Below are positions 1 through 9,320 of a DNA stretch of 41,913 nt, piece by piece (position 1 is the first letter of the stretch; each line of letters opens with the position of its first letter). The position numbers and the translations under genes were made by a program. The notes under the pieces were generated by a model, which was not told where the DNA came from, did no database searches, and saw only the letters and a program-made list of their open reading frames with translations. Source of the DNA: Erwinia sp. 198 (GTDB lineage: Bacteria; Pseudomonadota; Gammaproteobacteria; Enterobacterales; Enterobacteriaceae); assembly GCF_003937915.1 (NCBI RefSeq), contig NZ_RHUM01000005.1:1-41913 (forward strand), written 5' to 3'.

Positions 1-33
1 GTTCCACAGGGCGTGCTGTCTCTGCTGCAGTAA
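1..33 (+). CDS. C-terminal end of an upstream gene (possibly mdtG)
   Basis: An open frame enters from the left edge and encodes the ten residues VPQGVLSLLQ before TAA. It is followed 18 bases later by a strong intrinsic terminator, so this is the true 3' end of a gene. In E. coli the neighbour of msyB is the MFS efflux gene mdtG, transcribed away from yceK as this one is. The E. coli protein also ends shortly after an Ile-Pro-Gln, similar to the Val-Pro-Gln here. The identity is inferred from synteny only; ten residues cannot prove it. Confidence 0.45.
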   Translation, partial: VPQGVLSLLQ

Positions 34-51
34 GTCTTACGCTACAGGACA

Positions 52-80
52 AAACCCGGCTCAGGCCGGGTTTTTTTGTT
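52..80 (+). terminator. Intrinsic terminator of the upstream gene
   Basis: A 9-bp perfect stem (AAACCCGGC / GCCGGGTTT) with loop TCAG is followed by a run of seven T and then GTTTT. It lies 18 bases after the stop codon at 33, the classic geometry of a Rho-independent terminator. Confidence 0.9.
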
Positions 81-294
81 TTATGGCAGCGCAGCAAACT
101 CTGCCCGCTCCATATTTCCTGCCTTATCTCACCAGTCGCCCGGATGCTCGCCTGATGCCGGCAGACGCCATAGCATTAACTCTTTGATTAATTAATATAA
201 ATTCTCATTTATTTTTTTCCTTTCCCGGGTTTACCGCAGCCAATCTTCTACTATCCTTCTTTAAAACCTGCATTTTTCGTTATGGAGATACCCA

Positions 295-702
295 ATGAGC
301 ATGTATGCAACCCTGGAAGAGGCTATCGACGCTGCGCGTGAAGAGTTTTTAGCCGCCAATCCGGAGATGGAAGAGGACGACGCCGCGGTCAGCCAGTTCA
401 ACCTGCAAAAATATGTGATGCAGGATGGCGATATCATGTGGCAGGCGGAGTTTTTGGCGGATGATATCGAAGAGGGAGAGGTGCTGGCGCTGCGCAGCGG
501 TGAAGCGGCGCAGGCCATTTTCGACGGCGATTTTGACGAGATCGAACTGCGTCAGGAATGGCTGCCGGAAAATACGCTGCACGAGTGGGATGAAGGCGAA
601 TTTCAGCTGGAGCCGCCAGGCGATACTGAAGAAGGCAAAGCAGCGGCGGATGAGTGGGAAGACGATAACAGCGATTCCGACCGCGCAGACCGCTGGGAGT
701 AA
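295..702 (+). CDS. msyB: MsyB acidic stress protein
   Basis: A 135-residue, very acidic cytoplasmic protein rich in Glu and Asp. The N-terminus (MSMYATLEEAIDAAREEF), the central QDGDIMWQ..F stretch and the ENTLHEWDEGEFQLEPP block match E. coli MsyB (124 aa) almost residue for residue. In E. coli MsyB was found as a multicopy suppressor of secretion defects; its molecular role is not settled. The ATG at 295 is preceded by GGAG. The protein is about ten residues longer than in K-12, through extra Asp/Ser/Arg at the C-terminus. It converges with yceK with only two bases between the stops and no terminator hairpin in the gap. The AT-rich 200-bp region upstream presumably holds the promoter; I could not assign boxes with confidence. 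Confidence 0.95.
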   Translation: MSMYATLEEAIDAAREEFLAANPEMEEDDAAVSQFNLQKYVMQDGDIMWQAEFLADDIEEGEVLALRSGEAAQAIFDGDFDEIELRQEWLPENTLHEWDEGEFQLEPPGDTEEGKAAADEWEDDNSDSDRADRWE

Positions 703-704
703 TT

Positions 705-944
705 TTACTCGTAAGGTCCGTGGTGCGCGTCCACCGGCAGCAGCAACGTATCGAGCACCAGCGACAGCGGCAAATCGATAATCGTCAGAAAGCGCCAGGG
801 CGTATCACGGACGTCCCACTGCACGCCAGGATAGTATTGATTGCCGTGCCCCTGTCCGGGCAGGGTTCGACTGATGATGCTGCCGCAGCCGGTCAGCATC
901 GCCAGACAGCATGCCAGCAATAAAGCACGTAACACTGTGGTCAT
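705..944 (-). CDS. yceK: YceK DUF1375 outer-envelope lipoprotein
   Basis: A 79-residue lipoprotein. A short hydrophobic signal sequence ends in the lipobox MLTGC, so lipidation at that Cys is predicted. The mature part (GSIISRTLPGQGHGNQYYPG, then QWDVRDTPWR, and a C-terminal DAHHGPYE) is nearly identical to E. coli YceK. The frame is open upstream to 1013, but the start at 944 gives a normal signal peptide, matches the family length and has GGGA nine bases upstream. No enzymatic function is known. The gene lies between msyB (convergent) and the opg region, as in E. coli, although here a dehydrogenase and yciFE have been inserted between yceK and opgH. Confidence 0.9.
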   Translation of the reverse strand: MTTVLRALLLACCLAMLTGCGSIISRTLPGQGHGNQYYPGVQWDVRDTPWRFLTIIDLPLSLVLDTLLLPVDAHHGPYE

Positions 945-1178
945 TAACTTTCCCAATCCGTATAAAAAACGCGCCATTGTACAGGAACGGTTAAGGGCAG
1001 TAAGCCTGCGCATCGCAAAATATCCGTAAAATACGCCTTAAGTTTAGCCTTCTCTTTGTCCGATGTTTAACCTTTCGGCTCGCCGCACGTCCTGCGTTCG
1101 TTTTTCATGTTCTATGCTTGGTAAACGCAAATTTTTTTGCCTTGACGTGAGACTGAAAAAAATACCGGAGCAGAGACT

Positions 1179-2372
1179 ATGAGAGCCCTTACCTACCACG
1201 GCCCGCATCGGGTCAGCGTTGATAACATGCCCGACCCAACAATCGAAGCCGCAGACGATATTATTCTGCGCGTAACGGCCACCGCTATCTGTGGTTCCGA
1301 TCTGCATCTTTACCGCGGAAAAATTCCCAGCACCGAGCATGGCGACATTTTTGGCCACGAGTTTATGGGCGAAGTGGTGGAAGCAGGCAGCGCCGTGACT
1401 AAAGTCGCGAAAGGCGATCGGGTGGTGATCCCCTTTGTAATTGCCTGCGGCGATTGTTTTTTCTGTCATCTGCATCAGTATGCCGCCTGTGAAACCACTA
1501 ACAGCGGTCGCGGTGCCATTCTGAACCCGAAAAAAATCACGCCGCCCGCCGCTCTGTTCGGCTTCAGCCACCTTTATGGCGGCATTCCCGGCGGACAGGC
1601 GGAATACGTGCGCGTACCGAAAGCCAATGCCGGCCCTTTTAAAGTGCCGGATACGCTGTCGGATGAAAAAGTGCTGTTTCTTTCCGATATTCTGCCCACG
1701 GCCTGGCAGGCGGTACAGAACGCGGAAGTCAAACAGGGTTCCAGCGTGGCTATCTTTGGTGCCGGCCCGGTTGGCTTACTCAGCGCCGCCTGCGCCAGGC
1801 TGGCGGGCGCCGAGCAAATTTTTATGATTGACCATCATAATTACCGGCTGGCCTTTGCGCGCGAGCGCTATGGCGTTATCCCCATCAATTTTGATGAAAA
1901 TGACGATCCGGCCGCCTGGATTATTGAAAATACCAAAGGCCACCGCGGTGTGGATGCGGTGATCGATGCAGTAGGTTTTGAGGCTAAAGGTAGCCTGACG
2001 GAAACCGTGCTCAGTAACCTGAAGCTGGAAGGCAGCAGCGGCAAAGCGCTACGCCAGTGCATCGCGGCCGTGCGCCGTGGCGGCATTGTCAGCGTACCGG
2101 GCGTTTATGCGGGCTTTATTCATGGCTTCCTGTTTGGCGACGCTTTTGATAAAGGGCTGACCTTTAAAATGGGTCAGACACACGTTCACGCTTACCTTCC
2201 CGATCTGTTGAAACTGATCGAGCAGGGACATCTGAAACCTGAGGAGATCGTTACCCACCATATGCCGCTGGAAGAGGCGGCACGCGGCTATGAGATCTTT
2301 GAAAAGCGTCAGGAAGACTGTCGTAAGATCATCCTGGTGCCGGGAATGGCCAGCGCGCAGGCTACGCTCTAA
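1179..2372 (+). CDS. Zinc-dependent alcohol/formaldehyde-type dehydrogenase (MDR family)
   Basis: A 397-residue medium-chain dehydrogenase of the formaldehyde-dehydrogenase-like subgroup. Catalytic zinc ligands are visible as C38 (AICGSDLH) and H60-E61 (GHEFMGEV). The structural zinc site is C90, C93, C96 and C104. A Rossmann motif GAGPVGLL near residue 195 binds NAD(P). The extended segment after the fourth Cys and the internal insertion with a glycine-rich [15 protein letters not shown] are typical of this branch. The substrate is not readable from sequence; short alcohols, aldehydes or aldehyde adducts are plausible. GGAG lies nine bases before ATG. It stands alone between yceK and yciFE, which may place it in a stress context (inference). 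A 14-bp palindrome GCAAATTTTTTTGC at 1127-1140 sits in the promoter region. Confidence 0.9.
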   Translation: MRALTYHGPHRVSVDNMPDPTIEAADDIILRVTATAICGSDLHLYRGKIPSTEHGDIFGHEFMGEVVEAGSAVTKVAKGDRVVIPFVIACGDCFFCHLHQYAACETTNSGRGAILNPKKITPPAALFGFSHLYGGIPGGQAEYVRVPKANAGPFKVPDTLSDEKVLFLSDILPTAWQAVQNAEVKQGSSVAIFGAGPVGLLSAACARLAGAEQIFMIDHHNYRLAFARERYGVIPINFDENDDPAAWIIENTKGHRGVDAVIDAVGFEAKGSLTETVLSNLKLEGSSGKALRQCIAAVRRGGIVSVPGVYAGFIHGFLFGDAFDKGLTFKMGQTHVHAYLPDLLKLIEQGHLKPEEIVTHHMPLEEAARGYEIFEKRQEDCRKIILVPGMASAQATL

Positions 2373-2713
2373 GTCATCTTTAGCCCGCCACAGTATTTGT
2401 TGGCGGGCAAAACGAACCGGCCGTGCGTAAACCACCGCCGCTATCTTTAGAAACCTGAAGTTTCCAAACGCTTTACCCCCGGGGAGCTTTTAGCCGCTCA
2501 CCCGTACGCACCGCCCCCTCGCGACTGAAAGTTAACTTATTGTTAATAAAAATTTTTATCGTCTGTCTGTGATAGTTATCTCAGAATACTCCTTGAAAAG
2601 GAAATTCTCCCCTTCTTGTCTCCCGAAATACTGAGACCAGGCTAACCTTATTCCTGTAGCTTTACAGAGTGTGAATTTACACTTTCTTTCCTGTTATTGA
2701 AACGGAGTGAAAT
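2373..2713. other. Intergenic region between the dehydrogenase and yciF
   Basis: 341 bases without a gene. An 8-bp stem (GCCCGCCA 2383-2390 / TGGCGGGC 2401-2408) with a 10-base loop lies 10 bases after the dehydrogenase stop; it lacks a T-run, so it is a 3' stem-loop rather than a sure terminator. The rest is AT-rich promoter-like DNA. An imperfect 14-bp palindrome GTGTGAATTTACAC at 2669-2682 could be an operator for yciF. The SD for yciF is CGGAG at about 2702. Confidence 0.5.
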
Positions 2714-3187
2714 ATGACCATCAAGACGCTGGAAGATTTATTTATTCATGACCTGTCGGATGTGTATAGCGCAGAAAAACAAATCTCTCGCGCCCTGCCC
2801 AAAATGGCACGTGCCGCTACCGATGAAAAACTGGTAGCCGCTTTCAAACAGCATCTTGAAGAGACTCAGGGCCAGATAGAGCGTCTGGACCAGCTGGTGG
2901 AAAGCACCGATGGCGTACGCATTAAGCGAATGAAATGCCACGCGCTTGAAGGCCTGGTAGAAGAAGCACAGGAAATTATTGATTCCGTGGAGGCTGGCCC
3001 GGTTCGTGACGCTGGCCTGATCGGCGCGGCACAAAAAGTCGAGCACTATGAGATCGCCACTTACGGCACGCTGCGCGCGCTGGCGTTAAAGCTGGGCTAT
3101 AAAGAGGCTGCCCGCCTGCTGGGCGAGACGCTGGAAGAAGAGAAGGCCACCGACGAGAAACTTACCGTCATCGCCGAGCAGCAGTAA
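2714..3187 (+). CDS. yciF: YciF ferritin-like (DUF892) stress protein
   Basis: A 157-residue protein of the DUF892/YciF ferritin-like family, a four-helix bundle that dimerises. It closely follows E. coli YciF: KTLEDLFIHDLSDVYSAEKQ at the N-terminus, HLEETQGQIERLDQ around residue 50, AQKVEHYEIATYGTL around 110, and LEEEKATDEKL near the end. The conserved Glu/His positions E50, E110-H111 and E142-E143 are candidates for the di-metal site. The C-terminus is about ten residues shorter than in K-12. In E. coli yciG-yciF-yciE form one stress-responsive unit. Here yciF and yciE remain together (45 bases apart, SD AAGAGG before yciE), while yciG is 33 kb away. Confidence 0.93.
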   Translation: MTIKTLEDLFIHDLSDVYSAEKQISRALPKMARAATDEKLVAAFKQHLEETQGQIERLDQLVESTDGVRIKRMKCHALEGLVEEAQEIIDSVEAGPVRDAGLIGAAQKVEHYEIATYGTLRALALKLGYKEAARLLGETLEEEKATDEKLTVIAEQQ

Positions 3188-3232
3188 CGCCAGAAGCTGG
3201 CCCCGGAAAACGACTCAATCAAGAGGTACACC

Positions 3233-3742
3233 ATGACAACGCATGAAGAGAACTATTTAGCCTGGGTAAAAGATGCGCACGCGATGGAAAAACAGGCGGA
3301 AAGCATGCTGGAAAAACAGGCAGAACGTCTTGAGCACTATCCCGATCTGAAAGCCCGCATCGTGCAGCATATTGAAGAAACTCGTCAGCAGCAGGCGCTG
3401 GTACAGTCGGTTATTGACCGCTACGATACTTCAAATTCCGTTTTTAAAGATACCATGGGCAAACTGACCGCTTTTGGTCAGGCGATGGGCGGCATGATGG
3501 CGGATGATGAAGTCGTGAAAGGCGCAATCAGCAGCTATGTATTCGAGAACCTGGAAATTGCCAGCTATACCTCGCTGATTGCGGCGGCTGAACTGGTTGG
3601 CGATACCGAAGGCGCAAGAATTTTCGCGCAGATCCGCGAGCAGGAAGTGGCAATGGCCGACTGGGCGCTGAATCATCTGCCGGACGTCACCGAGCAGTTT
3701 ATGACGCGCGACGCCGCACCGGGCGTAGAAGCGAAAAAGTAA
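3233..3742 (+). CDS. yciE: YciE ferritin-like (DUF892) stress protein
   Basis: A 169-residue second DUF892 protein, clearly the YciE orthologue and not a recent duplicate of yciF. LAWVKDAHAMEKQAESMLE at the N-terminus, the IEETRQQ helix, SSYVFENLEIASYTSL and the C-terminal GVEAKK match E. coli YciE. The fold is a ferritin-like helical bundle with probable metal-binding Glu/His pairs; the biochemical role is not established. It is the last gene of a two-gene unit with yciF and ends in a strong bidirectional terminator shared with the convergent opgH. Confidence 0.93.
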   Translation: MTTHEENYLAWVKDAHAMEKQAESMLEKQAERLEHYPDLKARIVQHIEETRQQQALVQSVIDRYDTSNSVFKDTMGKLTAFGQAMGGMMADDEVVKGAISSYVFENLEIASYTSLIAAAELVGDTEGARIFAQIREQEVAMADWALNHLPDVTEQFMTRDAAPGVEAKK

Positions 3743-3762
3743 CGCCTTTTCCTTAAGGCAAA

Positions 3763-3794
3763 AAAAATCCGGGAACCTGCGTTCCCGGATTTTT
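3763..3794. terminator. Bidirectional intrinsic terminator between yciE and opgH
   Basis: A perfect 14-bp inverted repeat (AAAAATCCGGGAAC / GTTCCCGGATTTTT) with loop CTGC lies between the two convergent stop codons. The A-run on one side and T-run on the other make it functional on both strands. Confidence 0.92.
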
Positions 3795-3808
3795 TATTTA
3801 TGCCTGCC

Positions 3809-6358
3809 TCAGATTTTCGTCGGCTGAATAGCCAGCGGATTTATGCGCAGCGACTGATAGTAATCGAACCAGTCGTGATACTTATCGGCGTTCTGCCACA
3901 GACGATAGTGCATTCTGGAAAGCGTGACCGGGTCGCTGATCAGCGCCAGACGACGGTCGCGATCCAGCTTCGCCGGAGACTCGCTTAGCGCCTGCTCGAC
4001 ACGGCGGTCGCGGGCGAATTCCAGAATATCGCTTTTCAGGTGGCGCGAAGTAGCCATCGCGCTGGCCAGCGCGTTGAACGACGGGTTGAACAGCGCGTGC
4101 ATAAAGCCATCTTTCAGCGCACGTTCACGGTTCAGCGCGTTGTAGCGATCGGTGTCGACCAGCTCTCTCGGCGGCTCAAACTCTTCCGGGATCAGGAACA
4201 GATTAGCGCGTTTCGACGCCAGTCCGGTCGTAGATCGGCTTGAATACACCGACACGAAAGGCGAGAGGATCAGCGAGAAGACGATCGGTGCCAGCCACCA
4301 CAGGAAGTTCAGATCCAGCCAGCCCATTCCTGCCGCCCAGACGATGCCAAGCGCCATCTGTGAACCGTGACGTTTAAACGCCTCGCTCCATGGGGTCGCG
4401 TCGTCATCGCGCTGCGGCGAGTTCCAGACCACTTCCCAGCCCAGGAAGGCGCTGACCACGAACACCGTATGGAACAGCATACGCACCGGCGCCAGCAGGA
4501 CGGAGAACAGCACTTCCAGGAACAGCGAAACGGTTACGCGCACCACGCCGCCATAAGGCTTCGCTCCCTTGAACCACACCAGGATAATACTGAGCAGCTT
4601 TGGCAGGAACAAGAGCACCATAGTGGTGGAGAACAGCGCTATCGCCAGTTCGGGACGCCACTGCGGCCAGACCGGAAAAAGCTGTCTTGGCTGCAGGAAG
4701 TACTGCGGCTCCATCAGCGTATGCACCACCTGAAGCGCCGTTGACAACGCCAGGAACAGGAACCACAGCGGAGCCGACAGATAGGACATGACGCCAGTCA
4801 GGAACACCGCACGGTGTACCGGATGCATCCCTTTAACCAGGAACAGGCGGAAGTTCATCAGGTTGCCGTGACACCAGCGGCGATCGCGCTTCAGCTCGTC
4901 CAGCAGGTTTGGCGGCAGCTCCTCATAGGAGCCGGGCAGATCGTAAGCAATCCACACGCCCCAGCCGGCACGGCGCATCAGCGCGGCTTCCACAAAGTCA
5001 TGCGACAGGATAGAACCGGCAAATGAGCCTTCGCCAGGCAGCGGTGCCAGCGCGCAATGCTCGATAAACGGCTTTACGCGGATAATGGCGTTATGGCCCC
5101 AATAATGCGACTCGCCCAGCTGCCAGAAGTGCAGACCGGCAGTGAATAGCGGCCCGTAGACGCGCGTAGCGAACTGCTGGCAGCGTGCATAGAGCGTGTC
5201 CATGCCGGAAGCTTTCGGCGAAGACTGGATGATACCCGCGTTCGGGTTAGCCTCCATCATACGCACCAGGCCGGTCAGACATTCACCGCTCATGACGCTG
5301 TCCGCATCCAGTACCACCATGTAGCTGTACTGGCTGCCCCAGCGACGGCAGAAGTCGTCGATGTTGCCGCTTTTACGCTTAACGCGGCGGCGGCGGCGGC
5401 GATAAAAAATGCGTCCTTCCCCACCCACGTCGCGTACCAGCTCCATCCACGCTTTCTGCTCGGCCATCGCGATGTCCGGGTTGTAGCTGTCGCTGAGGAT
5501 ATAAACATCGAAATGCTGCTGTTCGCCCGTTCTGACCACGGACTCCCAGGTAGCCCGCAGGCCAGCGAAAACGCGTTCCACGTCCTCATTACAGATCGGC
5601 ATAATCAGCGCGGTACGATGCTCCGGGTTAATGGGATCGTTATCGTTGCTGTTGTACGAGATACTGTATTTGTCTTTGCCGATCAGCAGCTGTAAAAAGC
5701 CCATCAGCGCCGTCCAGAAGCCGGCGGAAACCCAGCAGAACAGCACGGCAAACAGGAACAGGATCCCGGTTTGCAGCACGTACGGCAGAATTTGCAGCAC
5801 CGACTGCTGCCAGTTCTGGTTGATCATCTCCATAGGATCGATCAGCGCCCAGCCCTGATAAGGCAGAATGGTTTTCATATACCAGGTGGCGATCACCGTT
5901 TGCGCGATGGTCAGCAGCAGCAGAATATAGCGGCGAATCGATCCGACATGACGCCATTTATCTTCTGCACGCTGCTCTTCGGCATTGGCATAGCGCGGCT
6001 TGGTTTTATGCCCGCGCAGAGAATCCCAGGCGCGTGACACCGGGTTAGTACGCCAGGCTTCCGGATACATAGAAGAACGCGTATGGGGCGGCATCGCCTT
6101 CAGCGTGGTGCGATGCAATGCATCTTCGGCAAACTGCTCGCCTTTACCCACGGCATCCGGCCACGTCATCTCAATCCGCGATTTCACCGAAGCCAGCGGC
6201 GCGTCGTCCGCGCGCTCCGGCATTGGCGGCTCGCCCAGCGTCTGATGCAGCTGGCTAAAAGCCGCATCAGACTGTTCGGGCAGCGCGTTCAGCAGCGCCT
6301 CTTTCCGCTCCGCGGGCAGAGGCAGCGCATCAATATAATCAGCGTTAGTCTTATTCAT
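3809..6358 (-). CDS. opgH: OpgH (MdoH) glucan biosynthesis glucosyltransferase
   Basis: An 849-residue inner-membrane family-2 glycosyltransferase that polymerises the beta-1,2 glucan backbone of osmoregulated periplasmic glucans from UDP-glucose and passes it across the membrane. TM helices lie near residues 140-165 and 190-225. The catalytic domain carries DADS at 351-354 (DXD-like), SHDF near 452 and RDRRW at 491-495 (the QxxRW-type acceptor motif). A cluster of C-terminal TM helices follows. A poly-Arg stretch near residues 320-328 is also present in the K-12 protein. Its length matches E. coli (847 aa). The start overlaps the opgG stop by eight bases, so the two are translationally coupled. 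Confidence 0.97.
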   Translation of the reverse strand: MNKTNADYIDALPLPAERKEALLNALPEQSDAAFSQLHQTLGEPPMPERADDAPLASVKSRIEMTWPDAVGKGEQFAEDALHRTTLKAMPPHTRSSMYPEAWRTNPVSRAWDSLRGHKTKPRYANAEEQRAEDKWRHVGSIRRYILLLLTIAQTVIATWYMKTILPYQGWALIDPMEMINQNWQQSVLQILPYVLQTGILFLFAVLFCWVSAGFWTALMGFLQLLIGKDKYSISYNSNDNDPINPEHRTALIMPICNEDVERVFAGLRATWESVVRTGEQQHFDVYILSDSYNPDIAMAEQKAWMELVRDVGGEGRIFYRRRRRRVKRKSGNIDDFCRRWGSQYSYMVVLDADSVMSGECLTGLVRMMEANPNAGIIQSSPKASGMDTLYARCQQFATRVYGPLFTAGLHFWQLGESHYWGHNAIIRVKPFIEHCALAPLPGEGSFAGSILSHDFVEAALMRRAGWGVWIAYDLPGSYEELPPNLLDELKRDRRWCHGNLMNFRLFLVKGMHPVHRAVFLTGVMSYLSAPLWFLFLALSTALQVVHTLMEPQYFLQPRQLFPVWPQWRPELAIALFSTTMVLLFLPKLLSIILVWFKGAKPYGGVVRVTVSLFLEVLFSVLLAPVRMLFHTVFVVSAFLGWEVVWNSPQRDDDATPWSEAFKRHGSQMALGIVWAAGMGWLDLNFLWWLAPIVFSLILSPFVSVYSSRSTTGLASKRANLFLIPEEFEPPRELVDTDRYNALNRERALKDGFMHALFNPSFNALASAMATSRHLKSDILEFARDRRVEQALSESPAKLDRDRRLALISDPVTLSRMHYRLWQNADKYHDWFDYYQSLRINPLAIQPTKI

Positions 6359-7907
6359 TGGCAGGCAACTGATAGCTCCAGGTTTCGGTCAGCGTCTTGT
6401 CACCGTTAACCAGCGCAGCACGCATCTCTGTAGGCTGTTTGTTGTCCTTAACGCGTAGACGGATCACCAGACGCCAGCCTTTGGTGACCGGATTGTAGCG
6501 AACGCTGTTTTCCACCAGCTCGCCGTTATTACCGATGCTGACCTGAGGCGCCACTGGCGTATCAGCCGGCAGCTTGCTCATATCCTGACCGGCAAAGTCA
6601 ACGATAAAGGCGACCGTGCCGTCCGGCTGACGAACAAGGTTAGACTGCTTCACATCGCCGGTTGAGCGCAGCGTATCTTTTACAAACGCCATATCTGGCG
6701 AGTGCAGCTGGCTTTCGTCGCGGGTAAAGTGCAGACGATACTTGAAGTTCATCTCTTTGCCCGGTTCCGGCAGGCTTTCCGGCGTCCAGTAGGCCACGAC
6801 GTTGTCGTTGGTTTCATCGGCCGTCGGGATCTCTACCAGTTCCACACGTCCTTTACCCCAGTCGCCCTGCGGTTCAATCCAGCCGCTTGGGCGCAGATCG
6901 TAACGGTCGTCCAGATCCTGATACTGAGAGAAATCGCGGCCGCGCTGCAGCAGGCCGAAGCCTTTTGGATTCTCTACGGTGAAGGTGCTGACCGCGAGGT
7001 GTTTAGGGTTATTCAGCGGGCGCCAGATCCATTCGCCGTTGCCGGCATGGATCGACAGGCCGTCAGAATCATGCAGAGCAGGACGATAGTTAACCTGCGA
7101 AGAAGGCTGGTTAGCTCCGAACAGATACATACTGGTCAGCGGCGCTACGCCCAGCTTGCCGACTTTATCGCGCAGATAAACTTTCGACTGTACGTCGACA
7201 GTGGTCTCTTTACCTGGCGTGATAAGGAAGCGATAGGCGCCGGTCGCGCGTGGCGAATCAAGCAGCGCGTAGATCACCAGATGCTTGTCGGTCGGTTTTG
7301 GCCGTTCTACCCAAAACGTTTTAAAACGCGGGAATTCCTCACCGGAAGGCAGCGCGGTATCAATAGCCAGCCCGCGCGACGAAAGACCGTAAACCTGACC
7401 AGCGCCAATAACGCGGAAATAGCTGGCGCCCAGGAAACTGGTGATCTCATCGTCTTTTTTATTTTTACTGTTAAGCGGATAAAGCACTTTGAATCCGGCG
7501 AATCCGAGGTTTTTGACGGTTTCAGGATCGTGCTTAACATTGCCGAAATTAAAATAGTCCGGTGAATATTTAATCTCGTGAACGGTAGACGCCGTCACTT
7601 CATTAATTTGCACCGGCGTGTCGAAGTACATGCCCTGGTGATAGAACTCCAGCTTGAACGGGGTTTTCAGCTTGCTCCACCAGGCTTTATCGCGATTGAA
7701 CTGGATCTGCTGATAGTCAGCATATTTCATCTCGCGCAGTTGGGAAGGTAAATTGCTTTTGGGCGCTTCATACCCTTTCCCGGCCAAATCTTTCGCCTGT
7801 TTTGCTACATCATCAATGCTGAAAGCCCAGCCGGAGCTGGCATACATTGACAGCAAAACCGTTGCGCCAATCAAACGCAATTTCATCAGTTTTGGCTTAT
7901 TTTTCAT
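6351..7907 (-). CDS. opgG: OpgG (MdoG) periplasmic glucan biosynthesis protein
   Basis: A periplasmic protein needed for adding branches to osmoregulated glucans. From this start it has 518 residues, against 511 in E. coli. A signal peptide ([20 protein letters not shown], then WA) precedes mature [20 protein letters not shown]. Conserved blocks such as [20 protein letters not shown] and [20 protein letters not shown] run through the protein, which ends SYQLPANE as in K-12. The start is uncertain. ATG at 7907 or 7886 gives a normal signal peptide but a poor SD. The frame is open to 8012, and ATG 7997 has a good SD (GAGGA, seven bases away) but would add 30 residues before the signal peptide. 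A run of eight G lies between these choices. It is the first gene of opgGH and divergent from opgC. Confidence 0.95.
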   Translation of the reverse strand: MKNKPKLMKLRLIGATVLLSMYASSGWAFSIDDVAKQAKDLAGKGYEAPKSNLPSQLREMKYADYQQIQFNRDKAWWSKLKTPFKLEFYHQGMYFDTPVQINEVTASTVHEIKYSPDYFNFGNVKHDPETVKNLGFAGFKVLYPLNSKNKKDDEITSFLGASYFRVIGAGQVYGLSSRGLAIDTALPSGEEFPRFKTFWVERPKPTDKHLVIYALLDSPRATGAYRFLITPGKETTVDVQSKVYLRDKVGKLGVAPLTSMYLFGANQPSSQVNYRPALHDSDGLSIHAGNGEWIWRPLNNPKHLAVSTFTVENPKGFGLLQRGRDFSQYQDLDDRYDLRPSGWIEPQGDWGKGRVELVEIPTADETNDNVVAYWTPESLPEPGKEMNFKYRLHFTRDESQLHSPDMAFVKDTLRSTGDVKQSNLVRQPDGTVAFIVDFAGQDMSKLPADTPVAPQVSIGNNGELVENSVRYNPVTKGWRLVIRLRVKDNKQPTEMRAALVNGDKTLTETWSYQLPANE

Positions 7908-8067
7908 TTTAATCAGCACATCCCCCCCCTTTCGTGTGCTTAAATCAATCCCATCCATCTTAATGGATAATTCGCAATTCCGACAGCTCAACAACATTTT
8001 TGTTCCTCGCATTTGTTGCTTTTAGCGCCCTGTTCTCAACTGCTTAGCGGATACGGATTCCCCTGAT

Positions 8068-8073
8068 AGTATA
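8068..8073 (-). promoter_or_regulatory. Candidate -10 element for opgGH
   Basis: TATACT on the minus strand in the opgG/opgC divergent region, 161 bases upstream of the opgG start at 7907. The same GTATAC palindrome could serve the opposite strand for opgC. No clear -35 box is seen at the usual distance, so this is tentative. Confidence 0.3.
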
Positions 8074-8160
8074 CCTGTGTTTTCTCCACTAGAGTAAGCG
8101 GTAAGCTTTAGCGTGGCTCAGGGTGAGCAAACGCTGTAACGTGTTGAATATGGGACGAAT

Positions 8161-9285
8161 ATGACAAAACAATCCGGGCAGCGAGAATATTTTTTTGACT
8201 CGATAAGAGCCTACCTGATGCTTTTAGGCGTACCTTTTCACGTCTCGTTGATTTATTCCAGCCAAAGCTGGTCAGTAAATAGTCCGCACGCTTCCGAATG
8301 GCTTACGCTGCTGAATGATTTTATTCATGCTTTCAGGATGCAGGTGTTCTTCGTTATTTCAGGTTATTTCTCTTATATGCTCTTTTTACGCTACAGCCCG
8401 CAGTACTGGCTGAAGGTGCGTCTGGAGCGTGTAGGCATTCCGATGCTGGCGGCCGTACCGCTGCTGACGCTGCCGCAGTTTTTTATGCTGAAGGCCTGGA
8501 CCGCGAAAATTGGCGACTGGAGCCAGCTAACGTTTTATCAAAAATTTAATGCGCTTAGCTGGGATCTTATCTCGCATCTGTGGTTTTTGCTGGTGTTGGT
8601 TATGCTGACCATAACCGGCGCATGGCTGTTTAAAAAACTGCGTGACGGCAGGCAATTAACGGACTATTCCGAGCTGAACTGGACACGTCTTACCCTGGCG
8701 ATCCTGCTTTGCAGCGTCATCTGGGGAGCGATCCGGCGATTGCTGTTTATTTTTGAGCCACAGCTGTTAAGCAATGCCCTGTTTAATTTTGTGGTTATGC
8801 AAACCTTGTTCTTCCTGCCCTTCTTTATATTGGGCGCGATGGCGTGGAAATATCCGGCGATTAAGGCCCTTTTAATTAAACCTGTGCCCTGGACGTTTAT
8901 CGGTTCCGCGCTCGCGTTTGTCGCCTATATTGCTAATCAGACATGGAGTAAAGGCGAAGGCTGGCTCTATGAGATTGACGCCGTGGTATCAATGATGATG
9001 GGTCTGTGGATGGTTAACGTGGTGTTTTCGTTGGGGCATCGCCTGCTGAACAGCCATTCGCCTCGCGTGACCTATCTGGTAAACGCCTCGCTGTTTATCT
9101 ACCTGGTGCACCACCCGCTGACTATCCTTTACGGTATTTTCCTGGTGCCGCATATCGGCAGCAATACGCTGGGCTTTTTCGCCGGTCTGGTGTTCGTCTT
9201 CGGTATCGCGTTTATGCTTTACGAGATCCATTTGCGCATCCCGCTGCTGCGCTTCCTCTTTTCGGGCAAGCTGCCGCAAAAATAA
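8161..9285 (+). CDS. opgC: OpgC (MdoC) glucan succinyltransferase
   Basis: A 374-residue multi-pass inner-membrane acyltransferase (acyltransferase-3 family, about ten TM helices) that adds succinyl groups to osmoregulated periplasmic glucans (E. coli OpgC 385 aa). It starts with [20 protein letters not shown], the family's N-terminal block holding the conserved His. Further conserved elements are [20 protein letters not shown] (here [19 protein letters not shown]), HLWFLLVLV and a late [12 protein letters not shown]. It lies divergently from opgGH and convergently to clsC, the E. coli order. The stop is followed at once by a GC-rich terminator. Confidence 0.95.
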   Translation: MTKQSGQREYFFDSIRAYLMLLGVPFHVSLIYSSQSWSVNSPHASEWLTLLNDFIHAFRMQVFFVISGYFSYMLFLRYSPQYWLKVRLERVGIPMLAAVPLLTLPQFFMLKAWTAKIGDWSQLTFYQKFNALSWDLISHLWFLLVLVMLTITGAWLFKKLRDGRQLTDYSELNWTRLTLAILLCSVIWGAIRRLLFIFEPQLLSNALFNFVVMQTLFFLPFFILGAMAWKYPAIKALLIKPVPWTFIGSALAFVAYIANQTWSKGEGWLYEIDAVVSMMMGLWMVNVVFSLGHRLLNSHSPRVTYLVNASLFIYLVHHPLTILYGIFLVPHIGSNTLGFFAGLVFVFGIAFMLYEIHLRIPLLRFLFSGKLPQK

Positions 9286-9297
9286 CGCCTGAAAACT

Positions 9298-9320
9298 GGC
9301 CCGGCGACGCCGGGCCTTTT
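9298..9320 (+). terminator. Intrinsic terminator of opgC
   Basis: An 8-bp perfect GC stem (GGCCCGGC / GCCGGGCC) with a three-base loop and a short T-run (TTTTAT). The T-run overlaps the stop codon of the convergent clsC, so the two genes share these bases. Confidence 0.8.

Noticed and set aside
1044..1571. 175-codon minus-strand frame over the zinc dehydrogenase start
   Set aside because: Overlaps conserved zinc-ligand codons of the opposite strand; composition looks random.
6702..7565. 287-codon plus-strand frame inside opgG
   Set aside because: Antisense to strongly conserved opgG; no protein family wording and no start signal.
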